In this document: positions 43,224-51,205 of the stretch, one piece after another
How positions within the stretch are numbered: position 1 is the first letter of the stretch
Layout: each line of letters begins with the position of its first letter
Assembly (NCBI RefSeq): GCF_023701745.1
Contig: NZ_JAJOZB010000001.1
Location: 8,727,001-8,791,000 of the forward strand
DNA from: Streptomyces sp. RKAG293
GTDB lineage: Bacteria; Actinomycetota; Actinomycetes; Streptomycetales; Streptomycetaceae
Direction of reading: 5' to 3'
Length of the DNA stretch: 64,000 bases
The notes under the pieces: generated by a model
Seen by the model: the letters and a program-made list of their open reading frames with translations, nothing else
Database searches by the model: none
What the model was told of the DNA's origin: nothing
Program-made: the position numbers and the translations under genes

Positions 43224-45824
43224 GTGGACCAGTTGATCACCGAAGACCCGACTCATATCGGCCCGTACCGCCTGATAGCCCGCCTGGGGGCGGGCGGGAT
43301 GGGCCTGGTCTACCTGGGCCGCTCGGAGGCCGGACGGACCGTGGCCGTGAAGGTGGTACAGGCCGAGCACGCCCAGCACCCCGAATTCCGCAAGCGGTTC
43401 GCGCGTGAGGTAGCGGCCGCCCGTCGGGTGGGCGGGGCCTGGACGGCGGACGTGCTCGACGCCGATACCGAGGCGGCCGTGCCCTGGGTGGCGACCCAGT
43501 ACATCCCGGGGCCCGACCTGCACACCGTGGTCGCCAAGGACTTCGGACCGCTGCCCGAGCACTCGGTCCGCACCCTCGCCAACCGTCTCGCCCTCGCGCT
43601 GCAGGCTGTCCACGAGGTGGGCCTGATCCACCGCGACCTGAAGCCGTCCAACGTCCTCGTCACCGTCGACGGCCCCCGCGTCATCGACTTCGGCATCGCC
43701 CGGGCGATGGACAGCCTCGCCGGGGACAGCCTGCGCACCCGCACCGGCATGCTGATCGGCTCCCCGGGGTTCATGTCGCCGGAGCAGGTGCGAGGCCTTG
43801 AACTCACCCCCGCCAGCGATGTCTTCTGCCTGGGCGCCGTCCTCGTCTACGCCGCGACCGGGCGCCTCCTCTTCGGCGCCACGGACACCGGTCTCAACGC
43901 CCATCTCTTCCGGATCGCCGAGGAGGAGGCGGACCTGGCCGGCGTACCGGAGACGCTGGTCGATCTCGTACGCGCCTGTCTGCAGAAGAACCCGGCCGAG
44001 CGGCCCGCACTGCAGCAGATCGCCGCGCAGACCGGGGCCGACGGGAACGGCGAATGGCTGCCCGGCCCGGTGCTGGCCCAACTCGGTCGGCACGCCGCCC
44101 AGTTGTTGGACTACGCCCCTGCGACGCGGACCGCTCCACCGGCCCCGGCTCCCCTCGTCCCCGTTCAGCCGCTGCCCCCCATGCCCGTGTACACCCCGAC
44201 GTCCCCGGCGGACTTCCGCCCGGCGCCGGGCTTCGGCCCGCCGCCGGGCCCGTACCCCGGCGCCTGGCCCGCGCCCCCCGTCCCGGCGGACGTCCACGGA
44301 CCGCATCGCCGGCGCTGGTGGGGTCTGGTGGTGATCACGCTGGCGCAGCTGCTGGTGCTGATCAATGCGTCGTATCTGGGCATGATCGGGCCGTCCCTCA
44401 TGGCCGATCTGCAGATCCCCCATGCCGACCTTGGTTCGCTGTACCTTGCCTATCCGCTCGCCTTCGGTGGTCTGCTCTTCCTCGGCGGTCGCCTCGCGGA
44501 TCTCATGGGCCGCAAACGGGCGCTGGTCATCGGTCTGGCCGGCTTCGCGGTGGCCTCCGCGCTCGGCGGCGCGGCCGCGGGCGGCGACATGCTGATCTGG
44601 GCCATGGCGCTGCAGGGTGTCTTCGCCGCGCTGCTGTGGCCGTCGGCGCTGTCCCTGCTGGCCACCTCTTTCGCCGACCCGAAGGAGCGCGGCAGGGCCT
44701 TCGGGGTCTTCGGCGTCATTGCCGGCGGCGGCTCGGCGATCGGCCTGCTCGTGGGCGGCTGGCTGGTCACGAGACTGGACTGGCGCCTCGGCCTGTACAT
44801 CAACGTCCTGATCGCATTGGTCGCCGTGATCGGCGCGGCCACCCTGGTGCACGACCGTCCGGGCCGCACCACGGCGGGCCTGGACGTGCTCGGCGCGGTG
44901 CTCGGCACCGGCGGGTTCTTCGCCCTCACCTTCGGCTTCGACAAGGCGGGGACGTGGGGCTGGACCGACCCCCGGATCGGGGCCCTGCTGGTGGGTGGCG
45001 TCCTGCTGCTCGCGGCCTTCGTGTGGTGGCAGACCCAGGCGTCGAGCCCGTTCCTGCCGCCCTACGTCTTCAGGGACCGGGGCCGCCTCGGCGCCTTCCT
45101 CACGATGGTCCTGGCGGGCATGGGCCTTGTCGCGCTGTTCCTGACCCAGACCTTCTACCTCCAGGATGTCCTCGGCTACGATCCGTTCCGTTCCGGTGTG
45201 GCCTTCCTTCCGACGCTCGGCGCGATGGTCATCGGTTCCACCCAGGTCTCCGCCCGTCTGCTGCACCGCGTCGGCCCCCGCACCTTGATGGTGCCGGGCC
45301 TGGCACTCGTGGCCGTCGGTGTTCTGCTCCTGACGCGCCTCACGCTCGACAGCACCTACACCGCCCAGGTACTGCCGAGCATGCTCCTCAGCGGCCTCGG
45401 AACGGGGATGGCGCTGATGCCGCTCTTCGCCATCGCGACGGCCGGCACCACCCCGCAGGACTCCGGTGTGACCTCGGCAACGGTGAACACCGCCCAGCAG
45501 TTGGGGGGTCTGATCGGAGCGGTGGGGTTCAGCGGCATCCTCGGCTCGGCCATCGTCGCCCGAGTGCGCGATCTGTCCGGGCTTCCGCCAGGCGTTGACG
45601 CGCTTGCCCGGAGCGGGCGCGCCATCAGCCAGCGTGGACTCCCGACGTCGCTGTCGAAGCCGCTCGCCGAAGCGACCATGAGCGGATACATCCACACCCT
45701 CTGGTGGGTGGCCGGCATCCTGCTGCTCGCGGCTCTGGTCGCGGGCCTGATGATCCCGTCCACCGCCCCCGCGACCGGGCCGACACCTCTTTACGGCCAG
45801 GGCGGCCGCCTCGGAGGTTCATGA
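43224..45824 (+). CDS. Ser/Thr protein kinase - MFS transporter fusion, 866 aa
   Basis: One uninterrupted frame joins two complete domains. Residues 14-265 are a Hanks-type kinase of AfsK-like sequence: G-loop GAGGMG (22-27), Lys43, catalytic loop HRDLKPSN with Asp138, DFG 155-157, SPEQ in place of APE. Residues 300-362 are a Pro/Ala-rich linker. From 366 on is a drug:H+ antiporter-like MFS domain of DHA2 (14-helix) type with motif A GGRLADLMGRKRA (421-433) and FVWWQTQASSPFLP later. Start: GTG 43224. The kinase is presumably cytosolic and could phosphorylate its own transporter. Confidence 0.93.
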   Translation: MDQLITEDPTHIGPYRLIARLGAGGMGLVYLGRSEAGRTVAVKVVQAEHAQHPEFRKRFAREVAAARRVGGAWTADVLDADTEAAVPWVATQYIPGPDLHTVVAKDFGPLPEHSVRTLANRLALALQAVHEVGLIHRDLKPSNVLVTVDGPRVIDFGIARAMDSLAGDSLRTRTGMLIGSPGFMSPEQVRGLELTPASDVFCLGAVLVYAATGRLLFGATDTGLNAHLFRIAEEEADLAGVPETLVDLVRACLQKNPAERPALQQIAAQTGADGNGEWLPGPVLAQLGRHAAQLLDYAPATRTAPPAPAPLVPVQPLPPMPVYTPTSPADFRPAPGFGPPPGPYPGAWPAPPVPADVHGPHRRRWWGLVVITLAQLLVLINASYLGMIGPSLMADLQIPHADLGSLYLAYPLAFGGLLFLGGRLADLMGRKRALVIGLAGFAVASALGGAAAGGDMLIWAMALQGVFAALLWPSALSLLATSFADPKERGRAFGVFGVIAGGGSAIGLLVGGWLVTRLDWRLGLYINVLIALVAVIGAATLVHDRPGRTTAGLDVLGAVLGTGGFFALTFGFDKAGTWGWTDPRIGALLVGGVLLLAAFVWWQTQASSPFLPPYVFRDRGRLGAFLTMVLAGMGLVALFLTQTFYLQDVLGYDPFRSGVAFLPTLGAMVIGSTQVSARLLHRVGPRTLMVPGLALVAVGVLLLTRLTLDSTYTAQVLPSMLLSGLGTGMALMPLFAIATAGTTPQDSGVTSATVNTAQQLGGLIGAVGFSGILGSAIVARVRDLSGLPPGVDALARSGRAISQRGLPTSLSKPLAEATMSGYIHTLWWVAGILLLAALVAGLMIPSTAPATGPTPLYGQGGRLGGS

Positions 45825-45927
45825 CGCGTGAGCTGAAGGTGAGCGACGCGGGGGAGCTCAACTCCCGCACGGAGTGAGCCGCGTAGAGCGTCATGATCAA
45901 GGGCAGGCGTGACGAGATGCCGGCTCG

Positions 45928-45954
45928 GCCTGCCACTTCGTCGAGGTGGCAGGC
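45928..45954 (+). terminator. Hairpin after the kinase-MFS gene
   Basis: GCCTGCCAC / GTGGCAGGC, a perfect 9-bp stem with a 9-nt loop followed by TTG. About 100 bp after the fusion's stop. Likely terminator. Confidence 0.65.
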
Positions 45955-46168
45955 TTGTCCAGGACGGGTCTAGGCCGGACGTGGACTCGGGGCCATTTCC
46001 CGCCGAGGCGGTTGAGCATGGCCGGATCGGTTACGGCGAATACGCGAAGCCGACCTCGTAGTAGCGTCCGCGGGAATCAGCCCCGACATGTTCGAACGCG
46101 GTGCCGTTGGCGGGCCCGCGTTGGTGGGCCTGGGCCGTCGGGGGTCCACCCCCGCATGCCGATAACGG

Positions 46169-46186
46169 GAACAGCCGTTTTCGTTT
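46169..46186. promoter_or_regulatory. TetR operator-like site upstream of its own gene
   Basis: GAACAGCCGTTTTCGTTT shares 14 of 18 positions with the site at 48468. It ends 11 bp before the TetR ATG, so binding would block its own expression. Confidence 0.55.
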
Positions 46187-46197
46187 AGGGTGAGAGG

Positions 46198-46806
46198 ATG
46201 CCTCGCTTGACCGACGAGCGCCGTGAAGAACGGCGCCGCCACATCCTGACCAGCGCCTGGACCTGTTTCTCCGGGAACGGCTTCCATGCCACGTCGATGG
46301 ACGATGTGATCGCCGCGACCGGCATGTCCTCCAGCGCCGTCTACCGGTATTTCCGGAGCAAGGACGACCTCATCGACGCGGCCGCCGACGAGGCCCTGGC
46401 TCTGGTCCGGAGCCTGTTCGACGGATTGCTGGAGCAGCGGCCCACCGCGTCGCCCGCCGAGGTGGTGGCGGCGATGGTGGGTGAGGTCCGGGACCGTGAC
46501 TCCCGGTCGGAGTACGACCTCACGCGGATCGCCATCCAGTCGTGGGGGGAGGCTTTGCGCAGGCCGGGCATGGAGGAACGCATCCGTGCCTTCTATCTCG
46601 GTGTGCAGAGTCAGCTGGCGGAACTGGCGCTGCGGTGGCGCGAGGAGGGCCACGTCGCGGCGGATGCCGATCCCCGGGGGATCGCCATGGTGCTGATGAC
46701 GCTCATGCCGGGGCTCCTCGTCGGCCGGCACCTGGTGGCACCCGTGTCCGCCGAGCACCTCATCGAGGGGCTGTCGTCCCTCGGTTCGGCGTCCTGGAAC
46801 GCCTGA
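46198..46806 (+). CDS. TetR family transcriptional regulator, 202 aa
   Basis: HTH residues 12-55: RRRHILTSAWTCFSGNGFHA, then SMDDVIAATGMSSSAVYRYF and RSKDDLIDAA. A TetR_C ligand domain follows. Convergent with the FAD monooxygenase gene, with only 109 bp between stops. Sites of similar sequence lie before both genes, so this regulator probably controls itself and the monooxygenase (inference). Confidence 0.9.
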   Translation: MPRLTDERREERRRHILTSAWTCFSGNGFHATSMDDVIAATGMSSSAVYRYFRSKDDLIDAAADEALALVRSLFDGLLEQRPTASPAEVVAAMVGEVRDRDSRSEYDLTRIAIQSWGEALRRPGMEERIRAFYLGVQSQLAELALRWREEGHVAADADPRGIAMVLMTLMPGLLVGRHLVAPVSAEHLIEGLSSLGSASWNA

Positions 46807-46915
46807 CGCACCGGTCGGGCGTCAGGAGCCGTCAAAGGTGGCGACGTTGCGGATGAGGGTGGGGACGGACGTGGAGGCGGAAGTCGACACGACCTTGTCT
46901 CCTTGAAACGCGGGG

Positions 46916-48406
46916 TCATCGCGTGGAGTGAAGGGGCAGGTGTTCGGCCAGTTGCCGGAGCACTTCGGCCGGCTCGGCCGGGACTCCGTCTGCGGCCAGG
47001 TAGCCGTCTGGGCGGACCAGCAGGGCGGTGCGCAGTCCGGGCACGTGGCGCACGGCCAGGACGCCCCGCTGCCCGTCGTGCTGTGACGGTTCCGATGGAG
47101 TGGGCTCGCCGCGGGTGGGGAGGGCCAGCGTCCAGCGCAGGCCCGCCTGCGGAACGGTCAGCGGCGAGACCCGGTCTCCGATGCGGGGGAAGCCGTGGTC
47201 GGGCTCCTGGGCGTAGCCGACGTCCAGTTGGGCGAGCTTGCGCGTGAGCCACGCGGTGATGCCCGCAGTGGTCGCGGCGGCGACGAGCAGGTCGTTGCGG
47301 AGCCGGCCCGCAGCCGGGTCGCGCAGGGTGGCCATCCTCGCGAACTGGCTGGTGAAGGCGACCAGTTCGGAGGCGATCGGGTGCCGCTCGCGGTGGTAGC
47401 TGTCCAGCAGTTCGGCGGGGGCGCTGCCGGTGAGGACGGCGTGCAGTTTCCAGGCCAGGTTGCCGGCGTCCTGGATGCCGGTGTTCATGCCTTGGGCGCC
47501 GGCCGGGCTGTGGGTGTGGGCGGCGTCGCCTGCGAGGAAGACCGGCCCGGCCCGGAACCGCTCGGCCACCCGCTCCTGGATGCGGAACATGGAGGCAGCC
47601 ACCACCTCCGCCACCCGGATGCCTCCCCCCACCGGTCCACGTTCGGCCACCAGCCGTTCCAGTTCCCAGGCCGACGGCGCGGCCGACCCCGGAGCGGCGG
47701 GAATCACGATGCGGTGCAGGCCGCCGGCGAGCGGCGAGAGGAGCAGCATGCCCGCGGGGGAGAGGAAGAAGGTGGTGTCGTCCTCCGCGGGGCCGTCGGC
47801 TCCCGCGGTCAGGCGGACGTCGGCGAGGGCGAACAACTGCTCGGGAGCCTCGCCGGGGAAGCCGATTCCGGCGGCTGTACGGACCGCACTGTGCAGCCCG
47901 TCGCAGCCCACGAGGTAGCGCGCGGAGACCGAGCGCAGCAGGCCTTCCGGATCGGCGATCACCGCCGTGATCCCGGGGAAGTCGGGGGTGAAGCCGAGGA
48001 ACCGGTGTCCCCGGTGCAGTTTGCCGCCGAGCTCCCGCAGACGTCGGAGCAGGTGCTCCTCCGTGGTCTGCTGGGACGCGAGCAGGACGTAGGGGTAGGG
48101 CGTGTCCAGGTCGGCGTAGGAAGCGCGCAGCAGGGTCCGCTCCCGGTCGTGGACGCGAAACCCCCGGGCCCGCTCACCCGCCGCCACCAGGTGCTCGGCG
48201 ACGCCGATCCGGTCCAGGTATTCGAGGGAGCGCGGCTGGAGCGCCGCCGCCCTGCTGCCGGTCCGGATGTCGGCGGCCCGGTCGATCAGAAGGTGGTCCA
48301 CGCCCAGCTGCCGAAGGCTCGCGGCCAGGGTCGACCCGGCGGGGCCCCCGCCGACGATCAGGACGTCGGTGTGCGCGGGAAGGGCGGTGGTGGGCGACGT
48401 AGACAT
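46916..48406 (-). CDS. PheA/TfdB-family FAD-dependent monooxygenase, 496 aa
   Basis: FAD-binding VLIVGGGPAGSTLAASLRQL at the N-terminus, the DG motif in VGCDGLHSAVR, and the GD motif in FLAGDAAHTHSPAGAQGMNT followed by GIQDAGNLAWKLHAV. A thioredoxin-like C-terminal domain ends ALLVRPDGYLAADG. This is the layout of aromatic hydroxylases and of rifampicin-type drug-inactivating monooxygenases. Substrate unknown. Two operator-like sites lie 60-130 bp upstream of its ATG. Probably induced by an aromatic compound sensed by the neighbouring TetR. Confidence 0.9.
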   Translation of the reverse strand: MSTSPTTALPAHTDVLIVGGGPAGSTLAASLRQLGVDHLLIDRAADIRTGSRAAALQPRSLEYLDRIGVAEHLVAAGERARGFRVHDRERTLLRASYADLDTPYPYVLLASQQTTEEHLLRRLRELGGKLHRGHRFLGFTPDFPGITAVIADPEGLLRSVSARYLVGCDGLHSAVRTAAGIGFPGEAPEQLFALADVRLTAGADGPAEDDTTFFLSPAGMLLLSPLAGGLHRIVIPAAPGSAAPSAWELERLVAERGPVGGGIRVAEVVAASMFRIQERVAERFRAGPVFLAGDAAHTHSPAGAQGMNTGIQDAGNLAWKLHAVLTGSAPAELLDSYHRERHPIASELVAFTSQFARMATLRDPAAGRLRNDLLVAAATTAGITAWLTRKLAQLDVGYAQEPDHGFPRIGDRVSPLTVPQAGLRWTLALPTRGEPTPSEPSQHDGQRGVLAVRHVPGLRTALLVRPDGYLAADGVPAEPAEVLRQLAEHLPLHSTR

Positions 48407-48466
48407 GACGCCTCCTCGTCGTGCGGGACCTCACGCGGTCGGAGGGAAGCCCCGTCACTTCATGGC

Positions 48467-48486
48467 GAAACGAGCGTTTTCGTTTC
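48467..48486. promoter_or_regulatory. Operator-like palindrome 1 upstream of the FAD monooxygenase
   Basis: GAAACGA-gcgttt-TCGTTTC, perfect 7-bp arms. Resembles the site before the TetR gene at 46169. Confidence 0.65.
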
Positions 48487-48520
48487 ATCGTGAAGCTAGC
48501 ACTTGCGGAACGCTTAACGT

Positions 48521-48538
48521 AAACGAACGTTCTTGTTT
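48521..48538. promoter_or_regulatory. Operator-like palindrome 2 upstream of the FAD monooxygenase
   Basis: AAACGAACGTTCTTGTTT, the same layout as palindrome 1 with one arm mismatch, 53 bp farther upstream. The paired sites, five helical turns apart, could allow looping or tandem occupancy. Confidence 0.55.
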
Positions 48539-48586
48539 GGTGTCGTGTCGGGAGGTGTGTCAGCGGTGGGCCTCATGAGCGGATGA

Positions 48587-48775
48587 TCATCGTTTGAGAG
48601 CTCGGTACCGCTTGAGCAGTGCCGTGATCTTCGCAGGGTCGGCGGCGCCGTTCAGTTCGGTGAGGAGGTCGTCGGGGCACAGCTCGTAGTGCTCCCCCCA
48701 CCATCGGCGTCCTGTGTTGTCCCAGATCCGATAGCCGCCCGGGACTCCCCTTGCCACGTACCGCCTCTTGCTCAC
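48587..48775 (-). CDS. Small hypothetical protein, 62 aa
   Basis: Starts at GTG 48775 after GGGGGCG with SKRRYVARGVPGGYRIWDNT and contains RRWWGEHYELCPDDLLTELN before a basic helical end (LLKRYRALKR). Strong codon bias and a convincing ribosome site suggest a real gene. Small basic protein of unknown role; I do not recognise the family. Confidence 0.65.
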   Translation of the reverse strand: MSKRRYVARGVPGGYRIWDNTGRRWWGEHYELCPDDLLTELNGAADPAKITALLKRYRALKR

Positions 48776-48895
48776 TGTGCCGCCCCCAGGTTCGCTACGG
48801 TTCGGTCCAGGGTATGGCCGCCACACGGCGGCCCCGGCCGCCTCAGCTGAGCTGCTCGGCCGGACCGACGACGATGCCTTCGGATCCCGGCCTGT

Positions 48896-49447
48896 TCACC
48901 TCGGCGGATCCTCGCCCGTCAGACCGTCGACGGATTCGCGGATGAGGTCGGCATGACCGACGTGGCGGGCGTACTCCTCGATGAGGTCCAGGAGAATGCG
49001 GCGGAGGTTGGGACGTTCGCCGCTGCGGGTGACATAGGCGCCGAACTGATCCAGGCCGCCCGCGCTGAGCGCTGTGTCGACAAGGGCGCGCGAGCGCGCG
49101 ACCGATTCCTGCCAGAGAGTGCGCAGGTGCTCGGGAGAGTCCTCGGCGGCCGAGCGGTAGTCCCAGTCGGGGACGCTGTCCCAGTCGACGGTGTCCCAGG
49201 GGGCGCCGACCGGAGAGCCGAGCCACAGCCGGGCGAAATGGCTGTCCTCCACGTGCGCCAGATGCTTGAGCAGGCCGCCCAGAGTGACGCTGGATGCGCC
49301 GACCGTGGTCCGCAGGCCGGCCGCGTCCAGGCCGGAGCACTTCCAGGCGAGCGTGGCCCGCTGGCGTTCGAGAGCGCCGACGACGGCCGCCGCCTCGGTA
49401 CCGGCGAGTGGGGGTTCGGGCCACGATTCCGCAGTGATCTCAGTCAT
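48896..49447 (-). CDS. DinB family protein, 183 aa
   Basis: A four-helix DinB/DUF664 protein. Metal-binding histidines are placed as expected: the first His in LLKHLAHVEDSHFARLWL and the last pair in LLDLIEEYARHVGHADLIRE. Such proteins include thiol-dependent transferases (mycothiol S-transferases in actinobacteria); substrate unknown. ATG 49447 is chosen since the fold begins there. A paralogue is at 57365-57949. Confidence 0.9.
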   Translation of the reverse strand: MTEITAESWPEPPLAGTEAAAVVGALERQRATLAWKCSGLDAAGLRTTVGASSVTLGGLLKHLAHVEDSHFARLWLGSPVGAPWDTVDWDSVPDWDYRSAAEDSPEHLRTLWQESVARSRALVDTALSAGGLDQFGAYVTRSGERPNLRRILLDLIEEYARHVGHADLIRESVDGLTGEDPPR

Positions 49448-49766
49448 GGCCGCAGACTCTAGCGAACGGCTCCGACAGCGCGGCCTCCTTCGGGCGGTGC
49501 CGCAGCCAGGCGCGCCATCGTCCACGTGTGAGGACGAGTACGACGACGACCGCGAGGACGGCGGTGCCGGCCAGTTCTGCGATCAGCCAGGGAAACCTAC
49601 GACGCGCCCGCTGCCGCGGTGGACGGGGTCCGCCCCGGCCGCCGGGCCTGATGACACGAGGTGAACGGCGAATGCTGGCAGACTGCGATCACGGCGATGC
49701 GCCCGCCATCAGCGCAAGCGCACCAGCGCATCAGCGCACCGGTCGACGGAAGAGGAGAGCGAGATC
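49448..49766. other. 319-bp gap between divergent genes
   Basis: Separates the DinB and molybdopterin-domain genes. A minus-strand frame with one possible membrane helix lies here but has no start codon (see rejected list). Otherwise nothing is seen apart from the presumed promoters and the GGAGAG ribosome site before 49767. Confidence 0.5.
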
Positions 49767-50345
49767 GTGGGAGCAGGGGAACTTCCTCCCGGTCAGCGTC
49801 TGACCAAGGGCTGGCCGGTCGCGCACTACGGGCCCGTGCCGAAGTTCCGACCTGATCGCTGGAACCTGCAGGTGTTCGGCGCCACCGCCACCGGGGCCCA
49901 GTACAGCTGGACCTTCGAGGAGGTCTCCGCTCTGGCCGGCATCACGATCGAGACGGACATGCACTGCGCCTCGGGCCCGACCTCCACCGGTCACGAGTTC
50001 TTCGGCGTGCCGGCCGCCACCCTGCTGGAACTGGCGCCGCCGGCCCCCCGGGTGACCCACGTGATGGCCTGGGCCGAATACGGCTACAGCGCCAACCTCC
50101 GCCTCAGCGACTTCGACTCGGCTCGGACCCTGCTGGCCACCCACCACAACGGTGAGCAGCTCACCGCTGAACACGGCTTCCCGCTGCGCCTCGTGGTCCC
50201 TCACCTGTACGGCTACAAGGGCCCGAAATGGCTTCGCGCCATCGAGTACATGACGCAGGACCGCCGAGGATTCTGGGAAGAGCGCGGATACCACAACATC
50301 GGTGACCCCTGGACGGAGCAACGCCACTCCTACCAGGAGGAGTAG
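49767..50345 (+). CDS. Sulfite oxidase-fold molybdopterin-dependent oxidoreductase, 192 aa
   Basis: Contains the molybdopterin domain of sulfite oxidase/YedY-type enzymes: QRLTKGWPVAHYGPVPKF at the start, WNLQVFGAT, the cofactor-ligand Cys66 in ETDMHCASG, then PLRLVVPHLYGYKGPKWLRA, IEYM and FWEERGYHNIGDPW at the end. Length (192) is right for stand-alone members. GTG 49767 follows GGAGAG. No signal peptide, so probably cytosolic. The pocket HCASGPTSTG differs from the common HCVTRWS form, so the substrate may be different. Confidence 0.88.
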   Translation: MGAGELPPGQRLTKGWPVAHYGPVPKFRPDRWNLQVFGATATGAQYSWTFEEVSALAGITIETDMHCASGPTSTGHEFFGVPAATLLELAPPAPRVTHVMAWAEYGYSANLRLSDFDSARTLLATHHNGEQLTAEHGFPLRLVVPHLYGYKGPKWLRAIEYMTQDRRGFWEERGYHNIGDPWTEQRHSYQEE

Positions 50346-50439
50346 GGCTCACGTACCGGCGCCGCTGCTCCTGCCGGCCGGATGAACCGGTGCAACGACC
50401 GGACGGCGGCGTTCAGAGATCATCAACGGGCACTTCGGG

Positions 50440-50736
50440 CTAGGTGTCGCCGCCGTCCGGTTCGGCGTAGAAGCAGAGCCGGTCCCCGTCGAGGCGCCAC
50501 CTGGCGGTGAGTCCGTCGGCGTCCCGCTCGCCGGGCGGGGCGAGCGTCGCGAGGGGCTCGCCGTCGAGTTCGCCGTCGTTGTACTCGGCCAGCCACCACC
50601 GGTACGACGGCGCGAGCGAGCCCATGGCCGACTCCGTCGAGCGGATCCACACCTCCGGCGCACCCGACCCGGGCCGGGTGGTGATCGCAGGCGATGTGTC
50701 GATCAAGATGCGAAGCAGGGCGAGGTCGGGGAGCAC
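50440..50736 (-). CDS. Hypothetical protein, 98 aa
   Basis: Frame with good codon bias from GTG 50736 (LPDLALLRILIDTS). It reads WWLAEYNDGELDGEPLATL and ends RWRLDGDRLCFYAEPDGGDT. No motif recognised. Downstream neighbour of the hydrolase remnant on the same strand. The start is a guess, with no clear ribosome site. Confidence 0.5.
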   Translation of the reverse strand: MLPDLALLRILIDTSPAITTRPGSGAPEVWIRSTESAMGSLAPSYRWWLAEYNDGELDGEPLATLAPPGERDADGLTARWRLDGDRLCFYAEPDGGDT

Positions 50737-50799
50737 GGCCGCGGGTTTGTCACAGGCGCCGACGCGACCCCGGTACCCCCTTGGTGCCGGCGCCGGTGG

Positions 50800-51070
50800 T
50801 TAGCTGGTGGCCTTGACAGCGGATTCGATCAGGCGGGTGTGGTCGTCGCCGGGTGGCTGTTCCAGCTGGAGGCGTCGGCGAAGCCGGCGTGCACCAGCAC
50901 GATCGTCGGCTTGGCCCCGGGCGTGCCGTGGCCGGCGGCCGCGGCCGTGGAGCTGCCCGGGGTGACGAAGGCCGCTGTCGCGGCAGTGGCCGCTCCGGTG
51001 GCGATCACTCTTCGGCGGGTGAACGTACGGCGTTCGGGCTTGCGGAAACGCCTGAAGGGTGGGCTGGGAT
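50800..51070 (-). pseudogene. Alpha/beta hydrolase remnant
   Basis: The N-terminal part shows a Tat-like leader (RRRVIATGAATAATAAFVTP) and the first core strand with oxyanion loop (KPTIVLVHAGFADASSWN). The frame then breaks and, one base shifted, continues LIESAVKATS to TAA at 50800, the usual C-terminus of such enzymes. About 200 internal residues are missing. Its pieces match the intact hydrolase at 51206-51904 (NIVLVHGGFVDGSGWQ), so it is a decayed exported paralogue. No good start codon is seen. Confidence 0.6.
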
Positions 51071-51205
51071 GAGCGTGTCCCGTCCGGGCAGTGGTCCCGC
51101 CCGGACGGGACGGTGCTGCGATGTGGTGGCGCCCGCGGTCGCCAGGGAGTGTCGTCGAAGCCGCGTCGTCCGCCCGGAGGCCAGACGGGACTGCGACGAC
51201 ACGAA

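Larger units (their letters stand above)
45825..46197. other. 373-bp gap after the kinase-MFS gene
   Basis: Contains a hairpin at 45928-45954 and the operator-like site at 46169-46186 before the TetR gene. On the minus strand around 45980-46120 short frames read EHVGADSRGRYYEVGFAYSP and, in another frame, DPAMLNRLGGKWPRVHV. They look like pieces of one decayed small protein that I cannot name. Confidence 0.45.

Noticed and set aside
43116-45695. An 859-codon open frame on the minus strand within the kinase-MFS gene
   Set aside because: It is the antisense shadow of a GC-rich gene: composition is Arg/Gly/Gln/Glu-rich low complexity with no motifs, while the plus strand holds two complete conserved domains.
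49440-49598. A minus-strand frame with a possible membrane helix (LIAELAGTAVLAVVVVLVL) whose stop overlaps the DinB start
   Set aside because: No ATG, GTG or TTG start exists in frame before the helix, and there is no ribosome site. It could be a remnant but is not supportable as a gene.
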